From IMG/VR virus record IMGVR_UViG_3300005647_000011, positions 1 through 45,505 of that record: 45,505 nt of DNA. One strand, written 5' to 3'. Origin of the DNA: a virus. Positions 1-6,851 of the stretch are shown one piece after another (the first letter of the stretch is position 1; each line of letters starts with the position of its first letter). The position numbers and the translations under genes were made by a program. The notes under the pieces are model-generated. The model did not search any database. It was not told the origin of the DNA and saw only the letters and a program-made list of their open reading frames with translations.

Positions 1-998
1 CCGCCAATGCCGTACTTATGATGTGGCTTGTATGTGTCCCACACCTTCACCAATCCATCCATCTTGAGTTGGTCAGCAGCCAATTTGATAGCCCTATCCA
101 CCAATACACGATTGAAAAAAGCATCTTGCGCCTTGGATGGGTCACATAGGTAGTCACCTTCCCAGTCATCAGCATCATCTTTAATCTTTGCAATCTTCTC
201 CGGGGTATTCTTACTCCATGTAGATTTGCCGTCTGCATCAATGATGGGTGTGATATGTGTGACAATCGTTTTCTTTTGTTTAAACCATTCGATTGAGCCT
301 TGGTCTGATATGTAGTTGGCTGTCACTACATATGAACCGTCATCACTCATACCTTGAATAGCCTCATCACATTTCGCCACGATAGACTCCGTTTGAACCA
401 ATGATCTGATAGTCTCGCTATCCTCAATGTCCTCAAACCACAACCAATCCGGGCGAAACTCTGCCTGTGCGTGGCCACGTTGTCGCTGTCCGACTGTACC
501 GCCAAGGTACTTTACGCCGTTTTGCATGGTAAAGGACTTCATTGTTTCCTCACGTTTCTTGCCATCTCCACCGTCAAAGGCATTTCCATAGATACCCTCC
601 ACCTCAACAATGAGGTTGTAGACATCTGTTACGATCTGCTTTGAGTTCTGAATATCGCTTGTGAGTACCTTAATGTAGTGTCTACGGTCTTTTCTACCGT
701 CATTGAGCAATACATAAGCATCAAACAATTTCTTTATCGTTGTCTTAGCGCATCCTCGAAAGCCAATATTCAAGTAATTCTCTTCTCCAAGGTATGATTT
801 TATGTAATGCACGATCATCTCTTTATGAAATGGTGCACTCTCATGCTTGAAATAGTTAGGAAAATTACCCCTAACGAAATATTGAAACTTTTTGTAAATG
901 CGCTCTATGCTATCCTCTCCATCAAAGCCATAAAGTTTTTTCTTTTCTTGATTACTGCCGTATTTGATAATATTTTTGATCTCCTTTTTTGCGTCCAT
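1..998 (-). CDS. terL: Terminase large subunit, N-terminal ATPase half (runs off window start)
   Basis: This is the motor ATPase that pumps phage DNA into the prohead. I translated it from the ATG at 998, nine bases after the terS stop, and it stays open for 332 codons to base 3. A Walker A-like loop of the terminase RG-x-AK-T type (GFRGCAKTT) lies at residues 79-87. A hydrophobic Walker B strand ending in acidic residues (WLWFEDIED) lies at about 185-193. The last residues, HKYGIGG, look like the first strand of the RNase H-type nuclease domain, where the catalytic Asp would follow. The rest of that domain is at 45505-44946. Joining the ends directly leaves the frame wrong, so a few bases are probably missing at the junction. 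The start is preceded by GATACCACG, with no Shine-Dalgarno sequence. Confidence 0.9.
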   Translation of the reverse strand, partial: MDAKKEIKNIIKYGSNQEKKKLYGFDGEDSIERIYKKFQYFVRGNFPNYFKHESAPFHKEMIVHYIKSYLGEENYLNIGFRGCAKTTIKKLFDAYVLLNDGRKDRRHYIKVLTSDIQNSKQIVTDVYNLIVEVEGIYGNAFDGGDGKKREETMKSFTMQNGVKYLGGTVGQRQRGHAQAEFRPDWLWFEDIEDSETIRSLVQTESIVAKCDEAIQGMSDDGSYVVTANYISDQGSIEWFKQKKTIVTHITPIIDADGKSTWSKNTPEKIAKIKDDADDWEGDYLCDPSKAQDAFFNRVLVDRAIKLAADQLKMDGLVKVWDTYKPHHKYGIG

Positions 999-1007
999 CG
1001 TGGTATC

Positions 1008-1511
1008 TTAGTCAGTCATCTTGTCGATTGCATCATCAATCTCACCTTCACGTTCCTTGGTCAATGCGACTGCGCCAGAGTGTTTTACTGCTAGAGTGTC
1101 GCCGTAACCCATACTCTTGCCCTGCGTCTTTGCAACAAACTTTGCTGTGTCCTGCGCCAACTTCCGGTCTGCCTTATAGTCATCAAGCGTGTCCTCTAGC
1201 ACTTGCTCTGCCTTATCCAGTAGACGTGTCCTGCGCTCCATCGCGGTCTGAAACCACTCCGGGTTTTCATACGTTATCTGGTCTGCATACTCCTCTGAGA
1301 ACCCTGCTGCGATAGCGCTACCACGCGCATTTCCAAAGGTTTCACTCTGAGGATTGAGATATAACGACAAAAACTCTACTTGCCGGGGGCTTAGTAGCTT
1401 CTCCGGTGGGCTCTCTTTGACGGCCTTTTTAGCTGCCTTTTTTACCACCTTTTTAGCTACCTTTTTACGCGTAGCCTTTTTCTTTACTTTTCTTACTATT
1501 CTTTTTGCCAT
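1008..1511 (-). CDS. terS: Terminase small subunit
   Basis: Recognises phage DNA and recruits the large subunit for packaging. The core at residues about 40-85 reads LSPRQVEFLSLYLNPQSETF, then NARGSAIAAGFSEEYA. That is the helix-turn-helix pattern of small terminases ('plants' of the SPRQ..FL..Y and A..AGFSE..A type). The first 34 residues are almost entirely Lys, Arg, Ala and Val in KKxxxKK repeats, like a histone H1 tail, and probably bind DNA non-specifically. The gene is first in the late operon, directly after the promoter and attenuator-like leader at 1520-1655, and terL follows after nine bases. The start codon sits behind an A/T-rich leader without a Shine-Dalgarno. Assignment rests on the core pattern and position. 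Confidence 0.85.
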   Translation of the reverse strand: MAKRIVRKVKKKATRKKVAKKVVKKAAKKAVKESPPEKLLSPRQVEFLSLYLNPQSETFGNARGSAIAAGFSEEYADQITYENPEWFQTAMERRTRLLDKAEQVLEDTLDDYKADRKLAQDTAKFVAKTQGKSMGYGDTLAVKHSGAVALTKEREGEIDDAIDKMTD

Positions 1512-1519
1512 TTTGAAAT

Positions 1520-1566
1520 AAAAAAAAGCAACCAGATGTCGCGATATACTCGCGTTATCTGATTGC
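1520..1566 (-). terminator. Intrinsic terminator hairpin inside the terS leader
   Basis: Ten-pair stem (one G-U) between 1557-1566 and 1528-1537, with an inner CGCG/CGCG pairing, followed on the minus strand by a run of eight T just before the terS start at 1511. Placed after a promoter and before the first gene, it looks like a conditional terminator. Confidence 0.75.
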
Positions 1567-1620
1567 TTATTTTTCGGATGTCAGCAATGGGTAGATTATG
1601 TGCTACCTCACTATTCAATT
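1520..1620 (-). ncRNA. Attenuator-like structured leader, copy 1 (upstream of terS)
   Basis: On the minus strand the transcript from the promoter at 1627-1655 would fold in order into: a stem GGTAG/CTACC (1603-1607 with 1590-1594); a stem AGCAAT.../ATTGCT type (1583-1588 with 1562-1567); and a terminator hairpin GCAATCAGAT/ATCTGGTTGC (1557-1566 with 1528-1537) followed by eight U (1520-1527). The second stem and the terminator share bases 1562-1566, so only one can form. A matching leader lies at 24838-24940; both keep GAATAG-y-GA, TTGCTGACA-y-CCGAAAAA and AAGCAA. I do not recognise a known riboswitch class. It could be a ligand or protein controlled attenuator or a put-like antitermination RNA. 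Confidence 0.7.
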
Positions 1621-1626
1621 AACATT

Positions 1627-1655
1627 ATTATAGCACATAAGCCAACCCACAACAA
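1627..1655 (-). promoter_or_regulatory. Sigma70 promoter with extended -10 for the late (terS) operon
   Basis: On the minus strand: TTGTTG (1655-1650), a 17-base spacer, then TATAAT (1632-1627), with TGC directly before it giving TGnTATAAT. The expected start of transcription is near 1620, about 110 bases before terS. Confidence 0.75.
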
Positions 1656-1698
1656 CCACTTTAAGATTTGCCATATTCTTTATTTTTTCTGCTATCAA

Positions 1699-1791
1699 CT
1701 ACCAGTTACACGTCCAACATGTACCTTCCTCAATTTCTTTTTCGCTCTCAAGCTCACCGTTGCAAATCTTACATTTTGATTTCTTGCTCAT
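1699..1791 (-). CDS. 30-residue zinc-ribbon-like miniprotein
   Basis: A very short reading frame (MSKKSKCKICNGE..., ending in CWTCNW). It holds two Cys-x2-Cys pairs (CKIC at residues 7-10 and CWTC at 25-28), spaced like a four-cysteine zinc ribbon. The start sits after an A/T-rich leader. It is the last gene of the early operon, upstream of the late promoter. Function unknown; a small zinc-bound regulator is possible. The confidence reflects short length. Confidence 0.5.
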   Translation of the reverse strand: MSKKSKCKICNGELESEKEIEEGTCWTCNW

Positions 1792-1873
1792 AATTACTAT
1801 TTTCAATGATTATAAATATATAATGATATCCTCCATGTACTGTATACCCATATTCCACTGTTTGTCAATATTT

Positions 1874-2356
1874 CTATGACCATTTTATATTTTGAACATG
1901 CCACACAATATCTTTATGGTTGCAATTCTGCATCACCTTATCAGCCTTGCCCTGGGTATACGTGACACTTGTAACCTTCTTGCAATCATCACATTCTATA
2001 TGATTTACCAATGATAAAGGTTTACTTTTATTAATCCAATCAGCACTATCCTTGCACCGCTCCACAAAATCAGACATCCTATCCCAATCTCCTGCATTCA
2101 GTGTTTGTGGTTCTAGCATACGATAGCTTGTAAGATCACCCCAATCTTCCAAGCCTATAATATCTCTTACATACTTTTTGAAGTAGTCATGCTGCTCATC
2201 ATAAGTCTTGCCATTTTCCCACAGTGTCATCACTGAGGTGATACCGCTCATCATGCCAATGGCAATATAACCATTACTCACCTCAAGCTCAATCCTTATA
2301 GCGTCACACGTCCGCGATCTTTTCATTGTGACCAAAACATCTTCTAGTGTTTTCAT
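1874..2356 (-). CDS. Hypothetical early protein, 160 residues
   Basis: No family recognised. It has no membrane segment. The middle is acidic and rich in Trp and Tyr, and the C-terminal part holds Cys and His residues in the order HIECDDCKK...NCNHKD, possibly a metal site at about residues 118-147. It begins three bases after the stop of the 231-residue gene upstream, so the two are co-transcribed. It lies in the tail of the early operon, where phages often carry host-takeover genes. Confidence 0.7.
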   Translation of the reverse strand: MKTLEDVLVTMKRSRTCDAIRIELEVSNGYIAIGMMSGITSVMTLWENGKTYDEQHDYFKKYVRDIIGLEDWGDLTSYRMLEPQTLNAGDWDRMSDFVERCKDSADWINKSKPLSLVNHIECDDCKKVTSVTYTQGKADKVMQNCNHKDIVWHVQNIKWS

Positions 2357-2359
2357 AAT

Positions 2360-3055
2360 CTATACTTTTAAATCAATAAATCTCATATCTATCACACCCT
2401 TCATCTTCCAAAAATCGCCCCTTTGAAAGCTCCATATATCATCCCCATCCTTGCCTTTCACACTCACCCTAACAGTCATTACCTTACCATCATCACTAAC
2501 AATAATATTTTTACAAAATGCAGATAATTCACCGCGCTTCATGTCGCCAACATTTCTACCAACTACAAATAGCATTTTTCTATCGTGCATCCTTCCCACA
2601 TAGCAATCAATCTCCGGTGACGGCTTCCGGGGCTTTTTGTACACATCAAGTCTCATAGGCGCATATGCCGGAAACCAATCCTCCCAATACAAATGGCCAT
2701 ATCGTCTATCAATGTTAAAGATCATATACCCACCCTCCAAACAACTCATCACGACTCTCTCTCCAAAGTCCTCACCCATAATCGGCATATCAAATACATC
2801 GTATTCCTTTACAACAATTTTTTCAGATATACCCATGCACCTCTCTCCGCTCAATAAAACACAATACCCAAACTCGAAACACAGGTAGCCTACATCAGCA
2901 TATTCATTGTTGGTGGCTTTGATATATGGCTTCGCGTCATCATTCTTTATCATTTCTACCCATCTCTCTTGTTCGATCTCTTCTTTTTGTTTTGGTGGCT
3001 CGCACTCGGGCTTACCGCAAAACATCGTCCGTATCTCTGGTGTACATTTACACAT
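2360..3055 (-). CDS. Hypothetical early protein with Cys-rich N-terminus, 231 residues
   Basis: The N-terminus reads MCKCTPEIRTMFCGKPECEP, with four cysteines in the first 20 residues, probably a zinc knuckle. The rest is a mixed alpha/beta soluble protein of about 210 residues with no motif I can name. Short proteins that begin MCxCTPEIRT.FCGKPGCE occur in other phages as accessory genes, but I know no function for them. The leader is A/T-rich (ACAAAAATATATG), with no Shine-Dalgarno. Confidence 0.7.
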   Translation of the reverse strand: MCKCTPEIRTMFCGKPECEPPKQKEEIEQERWVEMIKNDDAKPYIKATNNEYADVGYLCFEFGYCVLLSGERCMGISEKIVVKEYDVFDMPIMGEDFGERVVMSCLEGGYMIFNIDRRYGHLYWEDWFPAYAPMRLDVYKKPRKPSPEIDCYVGRMHDRKMLFVVGRNVGDMKRGELSAFCKNIIVSDDGKVMTVRVSVKGKDGDDIWSFQRGDFWKMKGVIDMRFIDLKV

Positions 3056-3069
3056 ATATTTTTGTAATG

Positions 3070-3282
3070 TTATTTATTTTTCATGTGCAACTCATAGCAC
3101 TCTTTGTGATACTTCCAACATTTATCATGGTGTGTCGTACCCTCATTTACCTCAACAAAATCAATCTCTCTCACAAAATCCTCCTCTTCTGTCATGTTGC
3201 ACATGCAACAAGTAGAGTCCATGTCACAGCCATCACAAAATAAACTCTCACCTGTCTCAATCGCTAACTCTTCCTTTGTCAT
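3070..3282 (-). CDS. Small Cys/His-rich protein, 70 residues
   Basis: Seven cysteines and several histidines: FCDGCDMDSTCCMCNM at residues about 15-30, then HHDKCWKYHKECYELH near the C-terminus. The CxxC and HxxxC spacing suggests a structural zinc site. Very acidic in the middle. No family recognised. It lies 14 bases upstream of the 231-residue gene in the same operon. Confidence 0.6.
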   Translation of the reverse strand: MTKEELAIETGESLFCDGCDMDSTCCMCNMTEEEDFVREIDFVEVNEGTTHHDKCWKYHKECYELHMKNK

Positions 3283-3304
3283 AGTAATGTTATATGTGGG
3301 TTAG

Positions 3305-3397
3305 TTATAAACCTTTTAATATCTGTCCTATCGCATAAAGCTCTCCCACCATCAAGCCCATTAAACCTATTATTACTAAATATTGCCAGTCTTTCAT
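3305..3397 (-). CDS. 30-residue single-pass membrane peptide
   Basis: Short frame (MKDWQYLVIIGLMGLMVGEL...) made almost entirely of one hydrophobic helix at residues 6-22. It fits the gap between its neighbours, on the operon strand. Function unknown. The call rests on operon position, on an ATG after an A/T-rich leader, and on membrane character shared with the next three genes. Confidence 0.4.
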   Translation of the reverse strand: MKDWQYLVIIGLMGLMVGELYAIGQILKGL

Positions 3398-3416
3398 ATA
3401 CTTTATATCTATTGAT

Positions 3417-3563
3417 TTATAAAATTTTAGAAATTAGATACACGATACCGTAACTCACTGCAAATAGATTGATACATGCCACTGCGATGATAGACCAGAA
3501 GTAGTCCGGTGGCTTACCATAGTCTGCTACTTCCCATCCGGGCATAAATTTTTCGCGCTTCAT
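3417..3563 (-). CDS. 48-residue membrane protein
   Basis: Soluble head of about 22 residues (MKREKFMPGWEVADYGKPPD) followed by one membrane helix (residues about 22-45). Its ATG overlaps the stop of the 60-residue gene upstream by one base (TAATG), which supports translational coupling. Function unknown. Confidence 0.5.
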   Translation of the reverse strand: MKREKFMPGWEVADYGKPPDYFWSIIAVACINLFAVSYGIVYLISKIL

Positions 3564-3745
3564 TACTTCGTGATTAAAAAGATTGCTACCAATAGTGCGC
3601 CAATAAGTACTGAAAGGAAAAATGCTGCACCAAACCCCACGATTGAAAACAATCTGCGCTCATCCCGGTACTCATCACATTTCATGCAATGGCAACCCAC
3701 GGTGTACTTCCAATGCCTACGATGCGATCTTCTCTCTTCTCCCAT
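3563..3745 (-). CDS. 60-residue membrane protein with CxCxxC motif
   Basis: A basic, His/Arg-rich N-terminus with GCHCMKC at residues 17-23, a charged stretch (DEYRDERR), and a C-terminal membrane helix at about residues 33-57. The Cys motif may bind metal on the cytoplasmic side. Its stop overlaps the start of the next gene. Function unknown. Confidence 0.55.
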   Translation of the reverse strand: MGEERRSHRRHWKYTVGCHCMKCDEYRDERRLFSIVGFGAAFFLSVLIGALLVAIFLITK

Positions 3746-3766
3746 AAACTTTTTTAAAATTATTTA

Positions 3767-4030
3767 TTAGTCCCAACTCGATACCATGCCACCGGTCATA
3801 TCTCCAATCGGGTCAAGACCTGTCATGTCACCCACAGCGCCACCGGGCGTAAGTGGTATGTGCTCAACACTGCCTGTGCCACCGCCTGTGTCGCCCCCTC
3901 TGCGCTCAATGCCTGTAAGACAATTACTTGATGCCTCACACGCCTCTCTTCTCTCTTTCGCTGTAATTGAGACAAGCATGATAATCAAGACTATCAATAC
4001 ATTGAATAAGATTAAATGTCTGTTTGTCAT
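3767..4030 (-). CDS. 87-residue membrane-anchored Gly-rich protein
   Basis: An N-terminal hydrophobic helix (residues 6-24), then two cysteines in CEASSNC and a long Gly/Thr/Pro-rich tail containing two GDMTG repeats (about residues 67 and 76). It looks like a signal-anchored protein with an extended outer tail. I see no lipobox in the right place. It is one of a run of four small membrane proteins; function unknown. Confidence 0.55.
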   Translation of the reverse strand: MTNRHLILFNVLIVLIIMLVSITAKERREACEASSNCLTGIERRGGDTGGGTGSVEHIPLTPGGAVGDMTGLDPIGDMTGGMVSSWD

Positions 4031-4046
4031 ATGTTTTTGCTAAAAA

Positions 4047-4220
4047 TTAGTTATTCTTTGGTTTTTTCTCCTCGTTCTCCATGATAATTCTGGGCTTCAC
4101 ATAAATAAGCATCCCTTTCTTGTTTTTCTTAAATTCAAGAATTAATTTGCCACGCATAAATCCCGATTTTTCAATCAGTACAATATGCTTTTGTATCTCT
4201 GCGTAGTCCTCATGTTTCAT
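4047..4220 (-). CDS. Hypothetical 57-residue basic protein
   Basis: Frame MKHEDYAEIQKHIVLIEKSG..., lysine-rich, with a predicted helix followed by beta strands (KLILEF, GMLIYVKP). It fills the gap between its neighbours on the same strand. No family recognised. Confidence 0.5.
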   Translation of the reverse strand: MKHEDYAEIQKHIVLIEKSGFMRGKLILEFKKNKKGMLIYVKPRIIMENEEKKPKNN

Positions 4221-4236
4221 GTGTTTTTTTTAGACT

Positions 4237-4419
4237 CTATTTTTTATTTACCTCCTGTCTGATCTGCTTTTTTATCCGCTCCCTTCTGCGCCTCGTCCAC
4301 GCGCGACTATCAAATGGGCTGATATTTTCTTGGCGCTCTCTAAAGCTCAACATCTTTAAAGCCAATTTTCTTTTCAGACTCTTCTTGTGCCTTCTTTTCA
4401 TATTGTTATTTTTCGCCAA
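4237..4419 (-). CDS. Hypothetical 60-residue highly basic protein
   Basis: Very rich in Arg and Lys (KRRHKKSLKRK and WTRRRRERIKKQIRQ), with no hydrophobic core. It would bind nucleic acid or acidic proteins non-specifically. It overlaps the end of the upstream 63-residue gene by 14 bases, the overlapping style seen throughout this operon. No family recognised. Confidence 0.55.
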   Translation of the reverse strand: MAKNNNMKRRHKKSLKRKLALKMLSFRERQENISPFDSRAWTRRRRERIKKQIRQEVNKK

Positions 4420-4597
4420 TTACTTTTTTCTCATCCTCCATCTCTACCTCACACTCATTGCCCTTGTGTCCTTGACCGAAATGCAACTGAAACGCTGTTA
4501 ACATTTCCTTAATCAAAGGACTTGCTGCTTCGTACTGAGTTTTTGAGCCATACTTGATACGTATAGTTATCACTTCCTCGTCGTAAATCTTTGGCAT
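4406..4597 (-). CDS. Hypothetical 63-residue protein
   Basis: Small soluble protein with a strand-helix pattern (EEVITIRIKYG, then ASPLIKEMLTAFQLHF). No motif recognised. It lies 17 bases after the 87-residue gene upstream. Confidence 0.55.
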   Translation of the reverse strand: MPKIYDEEVITIRIKYGSKTQYEAASPLIKEMLTAFQLHFGQGHKGNECEVEMEDEKKVIGEK

Positions 4598-4614
4598 ATT
4601 TTTGAAATAGAAAA

Positions 4615-4878
4615 TTACATCATTATTGTGTACTCGATATATCCAAGTAAAGCCTCCTCTAATGTTTCCCCAACAAATACGCCGGGGTCGCCCATAAACG
4701 GCACAACACCATCACTCTCATACAATTTCTTGTCAAGCTCGTTGTTTATCAATTCTTTTGGTGAGTAAACAAAGAACTCATATCTGTGAGTATTTTGTGA
4801 TGAAACGCTGTGTACAGCCTTAATCTCAATGTCTGGCACTTCTCTTTGTAATATGTACAGATATTCTGCTTCTCTCAT
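4615..4878 (-). CDS. Hypothetical 87-residue acidic protein
   Basis: Small alpha/beta protein rich in Glu and Tyr, with no membrane segment or clear motif. It starts one base after the rusA stop, so the two are co-translated or at least co-transcribed. No family recognised. Confidence 0.6.
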   Translation of the reverse strand: MREAEYLYILQREVPDIEIKAVHSVSSQNTHRYEFFVYSPKELINNELDKKLYESDGVVPFMGDPGVFVGETLEEALLGYIEYTIMM

Positions 4879-4879
4879 G

Positions 4880-5251
4880 CTATTTTTTTAGATTGTTGAT
4901 AATTATTTCTGTTGAAAAATCTTTGTGCCCAGGGGACTTCTTGAAACTTCCCTCTATCACAAGTGCATCGTCTTTAATAATCCCTGCCTTCTGCAATACA
5001 TCATTGATTGACGCAATCATATTGTCCGTATCAGTGTCCATTCGACCCTTCATGCAAAACTCATAATGGATATGCACCGGCTGCGCGTAGTGGACTTTGT
5101 ATTTTTTCAACTGCCACAATGCTGCTTCCTCAAAGACTCCATATGCTTTGGACGATATGACAAAGGTTTTTCCTGTGTGCTTATTGCGACCCACCCTCTT
5201 GCTGTTCTTCTTGGATGCCACTCTCCCGGTCAAGTTTATTTTCGTTTTCAT
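4880..5251 (-). CDS. rusA: RusA-family Holliday junction resolvase
   Basis: Endonuclease that cuts four-way DNA junctions made during recombination and replication. The 123-residue length is typical of the family. The N-terminal KKNSKR region (residues 14-19) matches the basic DNA-contact segment. The active-site block RMDTDTDN at 70-77, followed by INDVLQKAGIIKDDALV (82-98), holds the conserved metal-binding Asp residues (D72, D74, D76, D84, D94, D95). It works with the ERF, YqaJ, SSB and NinB-like genes upstream as a recombination set. Its start lies inside the end of the preceding gene, an overlap of about 70 bases. Confidence 0.9.
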   Translation of the reverse strand: MKTKINLTGRVASKKNSKRVGRNKHTGKTFVISSKAYGVFEEAALWQLKKYKVHYAQPVHIHYEFCMKGRMDTDTDNMIASINDVLQKAGIIKDDALVIEGSFKKSPGHKDFSTEIIINNLKK

Positions 5252-5750
5252 GTTTTTTGTACTTATTGAGACTGTCTTTATGTGGTATGACCGTTACTAG
5301 CACATGACGCGTGTTGATGTTGTCCCAGTAAAAAATGAATATAAACTCATCGTGATACTTGTACAACCTATTCTTTTCTCCTCTATGTGTAGTGAGGTAA
5401 TCGTTTATCCAATCTTGATTGATTTTCTTGCCACGACTCAAAGCGCGTCCTGCCTTCTGAAAACGTAAGTATTTATTATCAATACCCATGCGACTTTCTA
5501 TGCGGTAATCTGCGTGTCCTGTCACATATAGCTTGTTACTCATTGTGTAAAAAACTCGCTTTGCCTTCGCTATCTCATTTGCAATATTTATACGCGTGAT
5601 CTCCTTGCGTAATGCTGTATCGGATATTGCAACATATTTCTCAAGCAACGCCTTTATCATCGTTCTATCCTGCTCTGTGAGTGGTGAGCCCTTAATTAGA
5701 CCCATCTCTTCATAGACAAATTTTCTGAATTGTTTTTTTGACTCTGACAT
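5181..5750 (-). CDS. Hypothetical protein with DUF4258/RelE-like C-terminal domain
   Basis: I chose the ATG at 5750 (MSESKKQFRKF), behind GCAAAAAA just after the upstream stop, giving 189 residues; the frame is open to 5840 but that part overlaps the gene before. Residues about 75-160 read GHADYRIESRMGI, a run of basic residues, YKYHDEFIFIFYW and RHVLVTVIPH. That order (H-x-x-R, R-GI, late beta strands ending V-T-V-I) resembles the DUF4258 and BrnT/RelE-like fold found in RNA-cutting toxins. No antitoxin partner is clear. The tail is acidic and Gln-rich and overlaps rusA. The fold assignment is an inference from the pattern only. Confidence 0.6.
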   Translation of the reverse strand: MSESKKQFRKFVYEEMGLIKGSPLTEQDRTMIKALLEKYVAISDTALRKEITRINIANEIAKAKRVFYTMSNKLYVTGHADYRIESRMGIDNKYLRFQKAGRALSRGKKINQDWINDYLTTHRGEKNRLYKYHDEFIFIFYWDNINTRHVLVTVIPHKDSLNKYKKHENENKLDRESGIQEEQQEGGSQ

Positions 5751-5757
5751 TTTTTTG

Positions 5758-6111
5758 CTAATTAGATTTCTTAAACGAAACGCTATACACTGGCTCATGC
5801 AATGCGTCGTACTCATCTCGCACTTCAACACTCTTACCATCCACTAAATTTGTGATTGAAATATCTGATAGCATTTCTGCAAAAGCCTTTACTTCTACTT
5901 TTAAATCTTCCAACTTCTCCCAACGCCTCCCCATGTCGCGCTGCGCTGCAAGCTCATGCTTCTTTTTTGTCTCCCTCAATTCCGCCATCGTTTGCAATAA
6001 CTCTTGGTATGTAGAGTCCTGTGCCAACGTGTCGCGGTACTCCTTGCGGATGTTGCGCATCTCTTTTTTTGCCTCCTTCTGGTCATTAAATACCTCTTGT
6101 AAATCTTTCAT
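5758..6111 (-). CDS. Hypothetical coiled-coil protein, 117 residues
   Basis: Residues 1-80 are heavily charged with heptad-like spacing (MKDLQEVFNDQKEAKKEMRN and following) and almost no proline, indicating a long coiled coil. A short beta-rich end follows (VDGKSVEVRDEYD). No family recognised. It lies seven bases before the start chosen for the DUF4258-like gene. Confidence 0.65.
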   Translation of the reverse strand: MKDLQEVFNDQKEAKKEMRNIRKEYRDTLAQDSTYQELLQTMAELRETKKKHELAAQRDMGRRWEKLEDLKVEVKAFAEMLSDISITNLVDGKSVEVRDEYDALHEPVYSVSFKKSN

Positions 6112-6136
6112 AGACTTGATTAAACTTGGTTAAACT

Positions 6137-6421
6137 TTATAAACTCACACGTCCGGTGTACTGAATATCAACATGGCTCTCTCCGTTTTTTTTGTGCCAA
6201 TAGATATAATATTTCCTGCTAGTCTTGCCTTTTACCTCTTTACGATGAACTTTTTTATCATCATTCAGCTCAGTAAGTCGCGACTGAGCTTTGTATGTGA
6301 TGTATTGCCATGTACCAAATACTTTGTGATCGCCTATAATGCTTCCACAGTCCCACTTCTTTTCTGGGTCTTGCCTCAAGACTTCAAGTATTATTTCTTT
6401 TTGTGAGTACTTTTTATCCAT
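6137..6421 (-). CDS. Small winged-helix-like protein, 94 residues
   Basis: Residues about 5-75 have the helix-helix-helix-wing order of a winged helix: SQKEIILEVLRQDPEKKWDC, then a helix ending QSRLTELND, then basic strands KKVHRKEVKG and SRKYYIYW. This suggests DNA binding. It overlaps the 83-residue gene upstream by eight bases. Among the small early proteins it is a reasonable candidate for a transcription regulator, but that is inference. Confidence 0.55.
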   Translation of the reverse strand: MDKKYSQKEIILEVLRQDPEKKWDCGSIIGDHKVFGTWQYITYKAQSRLTELNDDKKVHRKEVKGKTSRKYYIYWHKKNGESHVDIQYTGRVSL

Positions 6422-6665
6422 ATCTTTTTACTTTTTTAGAACGTATTACTTCGCTTGGTATCTCTGTGTGTGTGCATGTTGGGTGAAAATCTTTGAAACA
6501 AATGGGTACATGATCTTTGTACATGCCTTTACGCTTTACTTTCGCAACACGTTTCTCCATCGTTTCAATATCTCGCTCTTCAAATAGGTCTGCGTTATCC
6601 GTTACAAGAAAATGTGCAAACATGTAATTTTTCCTGCGCCATTGTTGATTGACGTAATTTTTCAT
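6414..6665 (-). CDS. Hypothetical 83-residue basic protein
   Basis: Basic soluble protein with two cysteines and several histidines near the C-terminal half (PICFKDFHPTCTH at residues about 54-66), possibly a metal site. No family recognised. It begins three bases after the stop of the 55-residue membrane gene and overlaps the next gene. Confidence 0.55.
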   Translation of the reverse strand: MKNYVNQQWRRKNYMFAHFLVTDNADLFEERDIETMEKRVAKVKRKGMYKDHVPICFKDFHPTCTHTEIPSEVIRSKKVKRYG

Positions 6666-6667
6666 AA

Positions 6668-6835
6668 TTATTTATCACCGCTACCGTTGTATACATCACT
6701 CGCTACACCCTTTAACCCTTCAACTCCAATCGTCTGATTAAACTTGAGTAGACCAACAAAGATTGCGCTCAATGATAAGAGTGTCAGAATTAGTATTAGT
6801 ACTGCTGCAAACTTGATTATTGTTTCTAAAATCAT
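6668..6835 (-). CDS. 55-residue single-pass membrane protein
   Basis: Frame MILETIIKFAAVLILILTLL... with a strong membrane helix at residues 7-30 and a short polar tail (GVEGLKGVASDVYNGSGDK). It fills the space between dnaB and the 83-residue gene on the operon strand. Function unknown. Confidence 0.5.
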   Translation of the reverse strand: MILETIIKFAAVLILILTLLSLSAIFVGLLKFNQTIGVEGLKGVASDVYNGSGDK

Positions 6836-6851
6836 ATTCTAAAATTAATTT

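Noticed and set aside
989-1315. Plus-strand frames opposite terS and near 807-1094
   Set aside because: They are the mirror of the Lys-rich terS and terL codons, with no independent support.
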